Assembly (NCBI RefSeq): GCF_002564005.1
Contig: NZ_PDJG01000001.1
Location: forward strand, 248,001 to 312,000
Direction: 5' to 3'
DNA length: 64,000 nt
Source of the DNA: Sanguibacter antarcticus
Lineage (GTDB): Bacteria; Actinomycetota; Actinomycetes; Actinomycetales; Cellulomonadaceae
Translations under genes and position numbers: made by a program
Part shown: positions 8,148 through 15,407 of the stretch, piece by piece
How positions within the stretch are numbered: the first letter of the stretch is position 1
Layout: every line of letters begins with the position of its first letter
The notes under the pieces: generated by a model
Told to the model about the DNA's origin: nothing
The model's input: the letters and a program-made list of their open reading frames with translations, nothing else
Database searches by the model: none

Positions 8148-9578
8148 TCAGGCGACCTCGACGACGCCCATCATCCCCGCGTCCTCGTGGTCGAGGATGT
8201 GGCAGTGGTAGACGGTACGCCCGGTGTAGTCGTTGAACGCGACCCGCACGACGGTCTGGCCGCCGGCTGGGACGTTGACGACGTCGCGCCAGGTCGGTTC
8301 CGTGACTCGGGAGCCGTCCTGCTCGATCACCTGCATCGGCCATACGTGCAGGTGGAAAGGGTGGTCCATCGGAGATGTGTTGCGGATGGTCCATTCCTCC
8401 ACGGCGCCGGCGAGCACCGCGGTATCCGTGCGGTGGTGATCGAACTCCTTGCCGTCGATCGTGAAGCGCATGCCCATCCCGGCGCCGAGGGTGAGCACTC
8501 GCCGCTGCGACGGCTCATCCCCGCGGAGGTCGACCGGAATCGGTCGCTCAGGTAGGTCGAGTGAGCGCGACGCTGCGGTCCCGGTGACGGACAGCGTCGC
8601 GAGCGTGACCGCGCCCGATGGTCCAGAGGGACTGTCCATCATCCCCATTCCGGTAGACCCGCGGTCGTATGCCACGGTGCGGAGCACGCTCGTTCCTCCC
8701 TGCGCCGTGACCAGGAGGTCCGCGCGATTTCCCGGTGCGAGCAGAACACTCTCGATATCGCGCGGGCGGCCTCCGGCATCGACATCCAGGCCGAGGAGCT
8801 GGAGGTGCTGACCTGGGAGCTCCAGGCGAAGGTAGCGTGACGTGCAGGTATTGACCACCCGCCACCGTTCCCGTTCTCCCGGCCGCGCAACCAGCTGCGG
8901 GCTGATCTGGCCGTTGACGAGGACGAGGTCGCCTTCACGGCCCATCATCACGGCCCCCGGGGATGCTTCCGGAACACGGCCAGCACTGTCGAGGGTGATG
9001 TCCGAGACGATCAGAAGGCGTTCTCGGGTGCTTGGGGGCTCGTCCTCGCCAGCTATGACGATCGCTCCGTACAGGCCACCGAAGACCTGGTCTGCAACCG
9101 ATCCGTGCAGGTGCGGATGATACCAGAACGTGCCCGTCGGGTGGTCGATCGGGATCTGGAAGTCGTACTCGTACGTCTCGCCCGGGGCGATGTTGACGAA
9201 CGGGTTGTCGCTCGCGCCTTGCGGGCTCACATGCAGTCCATGGACGTGCAGGTTCGTCGAGGTGGAGAGGTTGTTGGTCATGGCGACCTGCAGCCGGTCG
9301 CCGGGCTGCAGTCGCAGGGTCGGTCCAGGCACAGTGCCGTTGAAGCTCAAGACGGTGGCGCGTCTCCCGGCTAGGGTGACCTCACGCTCGGCAGTCTCCA
9401 TCTCTACTCGCAAGGTCTGGTCACGGCTGCTCAGTACGCTCGGCTCGACGAATGCATGCCCGCCGATCCGCGGTGGAGTCGGGGTGCGCGTCTGCGACAG
9501 CCCAGCGGCGCCGATCACGACCCCGGCCACGCCCAGCGCCCCGAGCCGGACCGCGTGGCGGCGACTGATCGGTTCCAC
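8148..9578 (-). CDS. TAT-exported multicopper oxidase (CueO/laccase-like)
   Basis: A 476-residue three-domain multicopper oxidase. All four copper-ligand blocks are present: NLHVHGLHV (~112), FWYHPHLHGS (~152), HPFHLHVWP (~415) and the type-1 motif HCHILDHEDAGMM (~460). The N-terminus MEPISRRHAVRLGALG is a twin-arginine signal, so the enzyme is exported folded. The start is GTG 9578, directly after the stop of the SHOCT gene; the frame upstream has no signal or oxidase sequence. CueO-type enzymes oxidise Cu(I) to the less toxic Cu(II) outside the cytoplasm. Position in a copper island, behind a CsoR-like site, supports that role over lignin or Mn chemistry. Confidence 0.94.
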   Translation of the reverse strand: MEPISRRHAVRLGALGVAGVVIGAAGLSQTRTPTPPRIGGHAFVEPSVLSSRDQTLRVEMETAEREVTLAGRRATVLSFNGTVPGPTLRLQPGDRLQVAMTNNLSTSTNLHVHGLHVSPQGASDNPFVNIAPGETYEYDFQIPIDHPTGTFWYHPHLHGSVADQVFGGLYGAIVIAGEDEPPSTRERLLIVSDITLDSAGRVPEASPGAVMMGREGDLVLVNGQISPQLVARPGERERWRVVNTCTSRYLRLELPGQHLQLLGLDVDAGGRPRDIESVLLAPGNRADLLVTAQGGTSVLRTVAYDRGSTGMGMMDSPSGPSGAVTLATLSVTGTAASRSLDLPERPIPVDLRGDEPSQRRVLTLGAGMGMRFTIDGKEFDHHRTDTAVLAGAVEEWTIRNTSPMDHPFHLHVWPMQVIEQDGSRVTEPTWRDVVNVPAGGQTVVRVAFNDYTGRTVYHCHILDHEDAGMMGVVEVA

Positions 9579-9580
9579 GG

Positions 9581-9853
9581 TTACTCGTCCTGAAGGTGCT
9601 CGAGGCGCTCGCGGTACTCGGTCGTGTCGATCTCCCCGCGGGCGTACCTCTCGGCCAGAATCTGGCGGGGGCGCTCGTGCCCGGAGGGGGTCGGTTTGAC
9701 TAGAGGTGCCGCGGACGCGTCTGGGCCGCGTCGGACGCCGCCACCGATGAATCGGACGGCCAGGATGACGAGCAGCGTGACACCCACGATCGCGAGGAGA
9801 CCGAAGATCCAACCCCAGCCCATTCCGCCGTTCATCCCATATCCGTTGCCCAT
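9581..9853 (-). CDS. Small membrane protein with SHOCT domain
   Basis: 90 residues: a Gly/Met/Asn-rich start (MGNGYGMNGGMGWGWIFG), one membrane helix (about 13-37), a linker, and a C-terminal SHOCT motif (RQILAERYARGEIDTTEYRERLEHL). SHOCT is a short oligomerisation-type motif found at the end of many small membrane proteins. The gene leads the operon with the multicopper oxidase (two bases between stop and start) and is nearest to the CsoR-like operator. The Met-rich start may bind Cu(I), which is a guess. Confidence 0.85.
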   Translation of the reverse strand: MGNGYGMNGGMGWGWIFGLLAIVGVTLLVILAVRFIGGGVRRGPDASAAPLVKPTPSGHERPRQILAERYARGEIDTTEYRERLEHLQDE

Positions 9854-9902
9854 GTCCCACTTCCTGTCCGACGTCGTTCGGCGTGAGGAGAGTCCGCAGC
9901 CT

Positions 9903-9918
9903 ATACCGCAGGGGGTAT
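9903..9918. promoter_or_regulatory. CsoR/RicR-like copper operator
   Basis: ATACCGCAGGGGGTAT is an inverted repeat closely matching the known CsoR operator pattern (ATACCC...GGGTAT with a G/C core). It lies 50 bp before the SHOCT/multicopper oxidase operon, where a Cu(I)-released repressor would act. No csoR gene is in this window, so the repressor would be encoded elsewhere. Confidence 0.6.
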
Positions 9919-9978
9919 GTCTTCACCGTAGACCTGTGGAGGTCTCATGGGCGGGCCTCGTAGGCCGACGTGCATGAT

Positions 9979-10000
9979 CTTCATGCGATCTTCATGGGAC
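9979..10000 (+). promoter_or_regulatory. Candidate response-regulator box (11-bp direct repeat)
   Basis: CTTCATGCGAT is followed directly by CTTCATGGGAC: two near-identical half-sites 11 bp apart. This is the best example of the repeat shared by four island promoters. It lies upstream of the CsoR-like site and the SHOCT/oxidase operon, so that operon may answer to both regulators. Confidence 0.5.
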
Positions 10001-10019
10001 TGGGCAGGGCGGGCGTGAT

Positions 10020-10190
10020 CGTCGGGCGGCCCAGGACGGCCCTGCCTCGATGGCAACGAGCGCTCCCTTGCGACCACTGACCGCCTGGACCGTCGACCCG
10101 TCGGGGCTCACCTGCACGGTGTCTGGACTGTTCGCTCCCTCGATCGTGGGCAGCACCCGGCTGGTCTCGGCGTCGATCGAACTGAGGGCG
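10020..10190 (-). pseudogene. Fragment of a YVTN/YncE-type beta-propeller gene
   Basis: One minus-strand frame reads GALSSIDAETSRVLPTIEG, then NSPDTVQVSPDGSTVQAVSG and KGALVAIEAG. That is one and a half blades of the YVTN repeat pattern (IDxxTxxVxxTI...PxxVxxSPDG). No start, export signal or further blades are present, so this is a remnant. YncE-like propellers are common in copper islands. The flanks carry the response-regulator box on one side and the DUF2933 gene on the other. Confidence 0.45.
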
Positions 10191-10192
10191 CC

Positions 10193-10453
10193 TCAGTGGT
10201 TCTGGTGCGTGAAGCTGCTCGCCGACGGCGAGGTCGGTGCTTTCGTGACCTCGTGGTCGGAGTGATCATGCCCCCTGCGCATCATGAACATCATTCCGAC
10301 CATCATCAACGGGCAGGCGAGCACGGCGGCCAGAGTAAGTGCTTCACTGAAGGAGCGCCCAGCGGCGAGCAGGACGATCAGCACCGCTGCGGCGATGCCC
10401 AGCATTCCCAGGAGGTGGGACTTCCCACCGTGATTGTGATCCTGCTTGTTCAT
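10193..10453 (-). CDS. DUF2933-like small membrane protein
   Basis: 86 residues starting MNKQDHNHGGKSH. Two membrane helices follow (about 14-33 and 38-55), the second ending in the Met-rich stretch CPLMMVGMMFMMRRGHDHSDH. The His-rich head and the Met/His-rich tail suggest metal contact. The pattern matches DUF2933, short proteins found near copper and silver resistance genes. ATG 10453 follows GGTGAG at a suitable distance; an in-frame GTG at 10462 is possible. A response-regulator-like repeat lies about 110 bp upstream. Confidence 0.75.
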   Translation of the reverse strand: MNKQDHNHGGKSHLLGMLGIAAAVLIVLLAAGRSFSEALTLAAVLACPLMMVGMMFMMRRGHDHSDHEVTKAPTSPSASSFTHQNH

Positions 10454-10564
10454 CGTTCTCACCCAGATCTCTCATTGTGCGTGTTGTGGACGACTGACCA
10501 AGCTCTCGACGTCCCGCTGCTGACCTCTCGAGGTTGCAGGGCCCACCCGTGCGGGCAGATGCAG

Positions 10565-10586
10565 AAGTGACGAAGAATCGCTGAAG
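10565..10586 (-). promoter_or_regulatory. Candidate response-regulator box (11-bp direct repeat)
   Basis: On the minus strand CTTCAGCGATT is followed directly by CTTCGTCACTT, half-sites 11 bp apart that resemble the repeats at 9979, 5988 and 17384. It sits upstream of the DUF2933 gene and reads in the same direction. Confidence 0.4.
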
Positions 10587-10673
10587 ATCTTCCTGCGGCA
10601 CTAGCTGCTACGTCAGGCGTCCGACGCCGCCGGGACGAGGGTCGGGCGGTGCGATGTGGCCGAAACAGGGTCA

Positions 10674-10790
10674 GCGGTGACGGTGGACGTCGACCAGTGC
10701 AGACAGCACGCCACCGACCAGGCCGCCGTACCAGGTGAACCCCATCCCACCGAGGACCTGGAACAGATACGCACCGTCGATGGGGGCAGG
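10674..10790 (-). pseudogene. Possible fragment of a prolipoprotein diacylglyceryl transferase (Lgt)-like gene
   Basis: A short minus-strand frame reads YLFQVLGGMGFTWYGGLVGG and then VLSALV before a stop. GGxxWYGGLxGGxL is the hallmark of an Lgt membrane segment. Only this ~38-residue piece survives, next to the P-type ATPase remnant. Extra Lgt-like genes do occur in actinobacterial metal islands. The assignment rests on one motif. Confidence 0.35.
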
Positions 10791-10792
10791 CG

Positions 10793-11300
10793 GTCAAGGT
10801 TCTGGGCGACTACAGCCCCGACGTCATCCAGGTGCCCCGCGGGATCCCGGTGCGGATGGAGTACGACCGGCAAGAGACGGGAGACTGCACCTCCCGGGTC
10901 GGCGTGCCGACCTTCAAGGACGACCAGGACGACCACGCGCACCAGACGACGACAGTCGAGCTCATGCAAGAGGCGATCGGTGACTTCGAGCTCGCCTACG
11001 GCGTGACCATCGTCCGCGGTCGCCTGCATGTCACGGACGCTAGAACGCCCGCGAGTGAACCGGGCCCGCCGAACAAGGCCACCACACGCATAGCTACAAG
11101 CCGGTCCGCGAGGCGCAAGGATCCAAAGCCCCCGATCCAGCGCCTGGTGGACGAGGTCTCCAGCTACTTCGTGCCCGCGGTCATCCCTAGCGCGATCTGA
11201 TTCTTCGTGGACTGGTCGCTTGTCGGTCCCCACCTGGCCTTCATCTTCGCCATGATCGCGGCAGTGTTGGTACTGACCATCGCCTGCCCGTGCGGCTCGT
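10793..11300 (+). pseudogene. Decayed copper-transporting P1B-type ATPase (CopA-like)
   Basis: Three blocks of a CopA-type ATPase survive. First, a cupredoxin-like N-terminal domain (VKVLGDYSPDVIQVPRG, then YDRQETGDCTSRV and TIVRGRLHV). Second, the block after the actuator domain, VREAQGSKAP / IQRLVDEVSSYFVPAVI, split by a one-base frameshift near 11130. Third, FFVDWSLVGP leading to VLTIACPC with the CPC metal motif, cut from the second by an in-frame TGA at 11198-11200. The first membrane helices, most of the actuator domain and everything after CPC are deleted. The gene cannot make a pump. Confidence 0.85.
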
Positions 11301-11373
11301 CTCCGCTGACACCGAGTCAATCTTGATCGTCGGCAGACGCGATCGTCTGTCTGGAGCAGCGATGAGCACAGTC

Positions 11374-11417
11374 TCCTTGCCAGTCACGGTCGCGCGAAGG
11401 ATCGTGACTGGCAAGGA
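11374..11417. terminator. Strong hairpin after the NlpC/P60 gene
   Basis: TCCTTGCCAGTCACG (11374-11388) and its exact reverse complement (11403-11417) form a 15-bp perfect stem with a 14-base loop. It begins 15 bases past the NlpC/P60 stop. No T-run follows on either strand. A terminator is the simplest reading. Confidence 0.5.
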
Positions 11418-11431
11418 CCCAACACCGTCTA

Positions 11432-12229
11432 TCAGGTCATGCGGACGAAGGTGGGGTTCGACTGCCAGATCTCGCGGAACTGGATGGTCTTCCCCGGCTT
11501 GGGCGCGTCGATCATCGTGTTGCCGCCCGCGTAGATCCCGATGTGGCCGGGGGAGAAGATGAGGTCTCCGGGCTGCGCCTGGTCTCGCGAGACGACGGTG
11601 CCGGCTGCTTGCTGCTCGCCGGAGGTGCGGGGGATGGTGATGCCGACCTGGGCGTAGACGTACGAGGTGAAGCCGGAGCAGTCGAATCCGGTGGGGGTAG
11701 TTCCTCCCCAGACATACGGGACGCCGACGTAGCGGCTGGCCGCTTCGATGATGGCGCTTCCGGAGGCCGCGGCAGGGATCGAAACCTCAGCGGCAGCTTC
11801 CGTCGGGGCGGCGGCTTCGCTCGTCACTGTCGCGGTGGGCGCACGCTCGGCGGTCCGCGAAGCGGCGGGGGCAGACTGGACCGGCTCGGGTTCGGGCTCG
11901 GGCGCGGGTGTGACGGTGACGGCAGTGTGCTCGACGGTCCACGACGCGTCGGTGGCTACGGTGACTGCGGGCGCGACATCCAGCTGTTGGCGGGCCTGGG
12001 CTGTCAGTGCATCGACGTCCACGGTGCTCGGCGAGGAAGCGGTGGCGGGTGCTGCCGAGGCAGGCGCTCCGATGAACATCGAGACGAAGAGTCCCGAGGA
12101 GGCGGCTGCGACCACTGTCCGGCGACGCATTGTGGTTGCGTTCTCGCAGGTACTGAGGAGCAACGTCGTCAGGGGCGTGATAGGGCGCCTGGCCGCGCGA
12201 TGGCGGGCAGAGTTCACCGTCGAGTTCAT
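11432..12229 (-). CDS. Secreted NlpC/P60 peptidoglycan endopeptidase
   Basis: 265 residues. A long positively charged start leads into a signal sequence (around residues 34-60, ending APASAAPA). A low-complexity Ala/Pro/Glu/Thr linker (PEPEPEPV) runs to about 155, followed by a C40 NlpC/P60 domain. The catalytic Cys is in GFDCSGFTSYVY (~181) and the His in GHIGIYAGG (~229). The domain is at the small end for the family and there is no LysM or SH3 module. Such enzymes cut stem peptides during cell separation or wall turnover. The mRNA leader carries a c-di-AMP riboswitch, the usual arrangement for actinobacterial cell-wall hydrolases. Confidence 0.93.
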   Translation of the reverse strand: MNSTVNSARHRAARRPITPLTTLLLSTCENATTMRRRTVVAAASSGLFVSMFIGAPASAAPATASSPSTVDVDALTAQARQQLDVAPAVTVATDASWTVEHTAVTVTPAPEPEPEPVQSAPAASRTAERAPTATVTSEAAAPTEAAAEVSIPAAASGSAIIEAASRYVGVPYVWGGTTPTGFDCSGFTSYVYAQVGITIPRTSGEQQAAGTVVSRDQAQPGDLIFSPGHIGIYAGGNTMIDAPKPGKTIQFREIWQSNPTFVRMT

Positions 12230-12245
12230 ATTCTCTCCATGACGT

Positions 12246-12390
12246 CTGCGAGGTTAGCTGTCGGGTTCGGGTAGGAGAACGCCCGGCCGATGACCTCTCG
12301 GGTCATGCGGCTTCACCCCAAGGGCGCAGAGCTGCGCGCCCACTTCTGGGTCCCCCGTCCCTGCCAACGAATTCGTCGGCAACCTCAGGC
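12246..12390 (-). promoter_or_regulatory. c-di-AMP riboswitch (ydaO/yuaA type)
   Basis: Between the promoter and the NlpC/P60 start the minus strand shows the conserved blocks of this class in order: GACGGGGGACCCAG, GGGGTGAAGCCGCATGACCC, then CCCGAACCCGACAGCTAACC. GAGGTT near the 5' end pairs with AACCTC at the 3' end (12381-12386 with 12250-12255) to close the P1 stem. In this class, c-di-AMP binding usually shuts off expression, tying wall hydrolysis to turgor and wall stress. It ends about 15 bases before the start codon. Confidence 0.85.
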
Positions 12391-12615
12391 GGTGGCAGGG
12401 CTCGACGTGCCGCTTGAGCGCTTCACTGGCATCTTGCCGCTGTGGAGCCTCTCGAAAGTACAGGACGTACCCGTGGTATGTCACGGGATGATCACGGCTC
12501 GTGGGGGTGAAGCGCTCACCCCGACGAAGGGACCAGCAACGATGGGCTCATCGAGGTCTCAGGAACTCTTGTTAGCCTGTCCACAGTTGGGGCTTTCCGG
12601 TGATTGGGGGGACAT

Positions 12616-13047
12616 GTGCGCGCTCGGGTGAGCAGCATCCAGCGCGTCGGCGCTGTCGTCGTCCTGCTCCTGGTGGTGCTCCTCGGGGTCGTGCTGAACA
12701 GCGCGTCTGAGGACGGGCACGGCGGGCACATGGAGCTCGAGGCACCGATGTCGGTCGCGTCAGGCCTGCTGGACGAGACGTGGACGACGCCCGCGGCGTC
12801 AGAGATCCTGCTCCTTCCCTTGGACCACCCAGCGGCTGACAGCTCGCTCCACCACGTTCTCGTGGTGTGCTGCGCTCTGGTCGCAGCAGCAATCTTGGTA
12901 CCGGTCGTCTCTCGGTGGATCCTGGGCAGGAGCGGACTGCGACGTGTGCACGACGACGTCCCGGCCGTGCTGGTGGCGGCACTGACTCATCGCCGTCGAG
13001 GCAACCGACCCATCCCGGCGCACTCTCTGTGCGTCCTGCGCGTGTAG
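12616..13047 (+). CDS. Small two-helix membrane protein with His/Met loop
   Basis: 143 residues; the GTG at 12616 has the run TTGGGGGG just upstream. TM1 covers about 10-28, followed by an external loop with HGGHMELEAPM. TM2 (about 79-100, HHVLVVCCALVAAAILVPVV) contains a Cys pair. A basic tail of about 35 residues ends the protein. The layout resembles the DUF6153 group of small proteins seen in actinobacterial metal loci, but the match is weak and I do not assign a function. It lies upstream of, and on the same strand as, the DUF305 lipoprotein. Confidence 0.55.
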   Translation: MRARVSSIQRVGAVVVLLLVVLLGVVLNSASEDGHGGHMELEAPMSVASGLLDETWTTPAASEILLLPLDHPAADSSLHHVLVVCCALVAAAILVPVVSRWILGRSGLRRVHDDVPAVLVAALTHRRRGNRPIPAHSLCVLRV

Positions 13048-13102
13048 GAGCCCTCCGGTTTGCCGTCCCCGCGGTGAACCTGAGCAACCACACCCAGATC
13101 CT

Positions 13103-13121
13103 GTCCCTCGTATCGAGGGAC
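13103..13121. promoter_or_regulatory. Perfect 19-bp palindrome before the DUF305 lipoprotein gene
   Basis: GTCCCTCG-TAT-CGAGGGAC has perfect 8-bp arms. It lies about 20 bp before the DUF305 start and next to its ribosome site. A repressor operator is likely; a small mRNA hairpin is the alternative. Confidence 0.4.
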
Positions 13122-13143
13122 GGGCTAGACGATGGAGCCCACC

Positions 13144-13755
13144 ATGAACACCAAGACACGCATCGCTGCCTTCGCCGCCTCGCTGACCCTGGCCACAGCT
13201 CTTGCCGCGTGCGGCGATGCTGCGCCCGAGGCGGAGTCGACACCCGCGGCGCAGGAAACATCTCAGGAGGCCGCTGAGGTCGCGCACAACGGCGCCGACA
13301 CCGAGTTCGCACAGATGATGATCGTCCACCACGAAGGCGCAGTCGAGATGGCTGACCTTGCGGCGACGAACGCCGAGAGCGAGGAGGTCAAGGACCTCGC
13401 AACGGAGATCTCCGCTGCCCAGGGGCCCGAGATCGACACCATGACGTCCTGGCTGGAGAGCTGGGGTGAGGAGACCTCGCCTGATGACGGCATGGAAGGC
13501 ATGGACCACGGCGACATGGAGATGGAAGGACTGGACCAGGAAGCGGTCATGGCCGAGCTCGGTGCCCTGACCGGAACCGAGTTCGACCGACGGTTCCTCG
13601 AGCTGATGACCAGCCACCACGAAGGCGCAGTGGGGATGGCGCAGGAGGAGCTGGACTCGGGCGAGAACGCTGATGCTCTGGTGCTCGCCCAGACGATCAT
13701 CGACGCTCAGACGACTGAGATCGCAACGATGCAGGGCATGCTCGACAGCTTCTGA
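13144..13755 (+). CDS. DUF305 lipoprotein (copper-island type)
   Basis: 203 residues. A lipoprotein signal ends in the lipobox ALAAC (Cys ~24). A DUF305 domain follows with two copies of the metal-type signature: FAQMMIVHHEGAVEMADLA (~60) and LELMTSHHEGAVGMAQEEL (~160). Between them is a Met/His/Asp-rich loop (DDGMEGMDHGDMEMEGLD). The duplicated HHEGA motif and Met loop are typical of DUF305 proteins in copper resistance loci, where they probably bind Cu outside the membrane. ATG 13144 is preceded by GGAG and sits inside a longer frame. A strong hairpin terminator follows. Confidence 0.92.
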   Translation: MNTKTRIAAFAASLTLATALAACGDAAPEAESTPAAQETSQEAAEVAHNGADTEFAQMMIVHHEGAVEMADLAATNAESEEVKDLATEISAAQGPEIDTMTSWLESWGEETSPDDGMEGMDHGDMEMEGLDQEAVMAELGALTGTEFDRRFLELMTSHHEGAVGMAQEELDSGENADALVLAQTIIDAQTTEIATMQGMLDSF

Positions 13756-13771
13756 CTCAGTTCACCTTCCT

Positions 13772-13804
13772 GTGGCGGGACAGCGAATCACGCTGTCTCG
13801 CCAC
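13772..13804 (+). terminator. Rho-independent terminator after the DUF305 lipoprotein
   Basis: GTGGCGGGACAGCG, the loop AATCA and CGCTGTCTCGCCAC form a 14-bp stem with one G-U pair. It ends 31 bases before the next start codon, so it separates the two same-strand genes. Confidence 0.7.
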
Positions 13805-13834
13805 GCCCTGCTTCTCCCTTCCTAAGGACTTTCA

Positions 13835-14713
13835 ATGCGCCCCCGTCCCATCGCACGACCAGCCTCTGTGCTGGCGCTCACCGTCGTTCTCGCCCTCGCA
13901 GGGTGTGCCACATCGCCAGCTACCGACGACCCGGCCGAGGACGCGTCCGACGCGGCGTCGCCCACGTTCGAACACATCCACGGCATCGGTCTCAACCCTG
14001 GTGACGACAAGGTATATGTCGCAACACACCAGGGACTCTTCCAGCTCGATGGTTCGGTCCCGCAGCCCGTCGGCGAGAGCCGAAGCGACATGATGGGCTT
14101 CGTGGTCACAGGGCCTGACACGTTCTACGCCAGCGGCCACCCAGCTCCCGGGGAGGTCGCGCCGGCAAATCTGGGTCTGCTGCGCAGCACTGACGCTGGA
14201 GCCGGGTGGGAGGAGGTCTCCCTGCGCGGACACAGCGACTTCCACGACCTCACGGGAGCAGGGGAGCGGCTCTACGGCTTGGACTCCTCCGACGGTCTGC
14301 TCAAGATCAGCAACGACGCAGGTGTGACCTGGGCGAGCGGACCGAGCATCAACGCTCGAGATGTCGATGTCGATCCGAACGACCCGGACCGACTCGTCGC
14401 GACGACGGAGACCGGCCTTTTCGTGAGTACGGACGGCGGGCAGAGCTTCGCGCCTCACGAGTTCCAGCCGACAGAGCGGCTTGTCCTGGTCGCCCATGTA
14501 CCCGGGAGGTCGGAGCAGCTCACAGCATCTCTCGCAGGTGTGGACGCGACCGGCAAGCTATGGAAGCTGAACGGTGAGCAGTGGGTTGTCACCGGTGTGC
14601 CGCAAGGAACACCAGAAGCCTTCACGGCGGTCGGAGAGGAGTCATACCTCGCCGCGTTCGACAGCACGGTCTACCGCACCGGAGACGGTGGACGATCCTG
14701 GTCCCAGGAGTGA
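13835..14713 (+). CDS. F510_1955-type BNR-repeat lipoprotein
   Basis: 292 residues. A lipoprotein signal ends LALAGC (Cys ~26). A beta-propeller-like domain follows, with repeats such as PTFEHIHGIGLNPGDDKVYVA, LLRSTDAGAGWEEVSL, LLKISNDAGVTWASG, LFVSTDGGQSFAPHE and VYRTGDGGRSWSQE. The SxDxGxxW Asp-box is the BNR (sialidase-like) repeat. The overall pattern, with HIHGIG near the start, matches proteins annotated as the F510_1955 family, which accompany DUF305 and copper genes. Glycosidase catalytic residues are not evident, so a binding role at the cell surface is more likely. Confidence 0.78.
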   Translation: MRPRPIARPASVLALTVVLALAGCATSPATDDPAEDASDAASPTFEHIHGIGLNPGDDKVYVATHQGLFQLDGSVPQPVGESRSDMMGFVVTGPDTFYASGHPAPGEVAPANLGLLRSTDAGAGWEEVSLRGHSDFHDLTGAGERLYGLDSSDGLLKISNDAGVTWASGPSINARDVDVDPNDPDRLVATTETGLFVSTDGGQSFAPHEFQPTERLVLVAHVPGRSEQLTASLAGVDATGKLWKLNGEQWVVTGVPQGTPEAFTAVGEESYLAAFDSTVYRTGDGGRSWSQE

Positions 14714-14723
14714 GGTCACTCGG

Positions 14724-15305
14724 CTACTTGCGGTAGACCCAGTGCCACGGCTCACGGGGAGTGTCCTCCACGAAGCCGTAGCGTCCGGCGTTGGACCGCA
14801 TCCACGCCTGGGCCTGGGAGCTCATGTCGAGATCAAGGGCGATGCCCCAGCCGTGAGGACTCGTTCCCGGGGTGGCCGCAAGGCCACCCTGGGAGTACAG
14901 GCCCTTGCGTTCTGCGACGTCGACCTGCGCATCGTAGGAGCGGTAGGAATCGGTGATCCCGATCGAGACCCCATCCTTGGCTGCATCCGCGAGCAGCTGT
15001 TCGAACGCTTTCCCGGCCGGCGCCCACAGGCGATGCCCGGTGCCTGCGACATTCACGAGCTCCGCGCGGGGAACTTCGCCGTTGCCGTAGCGGGCCAGGT
15101 CGGCGGGAACGCCAGCAGCTGACCACGAGGCGGCTCCGGCGCCCGCCGCGCTGGCCTTCGACAGGTCGTCGACGGCCAGTCCGAGGGCTTGACCGAACGA
15201 GCCCGAGCGGGCCGAGTCCGGGAGGTTGGGGACCGGTGGGGAGAACGAGCCGATCGTCGCCTGAATCTCGGTGATCCGCTGAGTAATTGCGGCGATTCCG
15301 TCCAC
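14724..15305 (-). CDS. M15-family D,D-carboxypeptidase-like peptidase
   Basis: 193 residues from a GTG preceded by GAGGAGGTGG. A Ser/Ala/Pro-rich N-terminal third without a clear signal peptide is followed by a VanY/D-Ala-D-Ala carboxypeptidase domain. The zinc and catalytic motifs are present: SYRSYDAQV, SPHGWGIALDLD (zinc His and Asp) and EPWHWVY (catalytic Glu/His zone). It would trim peptidoglycan peptides. The N-terminal stretch resembles a coiled/hydrophobic region of secreted actinobacterial proteins, so export may be non-classical. It sits in the same island as the NlpC/P60 enzyme. Confidence 0.88.
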   Translation of the reverse strand: MDGIAAITQRITEIQATIGSFSPPVPNLPDSARSGSFGQALGLAVDDLSKASAAGAGAASWSAAGVPADLARYGNGEVPRAELVNVAGTGHRLWAPAGKAFEQLLADAAKDGVSIGITDSYRSYDAQVDVAERKGLYSQGGLAATPGTSPHGWGIALDLDMSSQAQAWMRSNAGRYGFVEDTPREPWHWVYRK

Positions 15306-15407
15306 GTCTGCTCCACCTCCTCTCTAGTCGACTTGTCCCATCGACCATGCCGCGCTCCTTATGAGCGTGAGGCGTGATGTAGAGGATCTCGGTGCTAGCG
15401 CTCGGTG

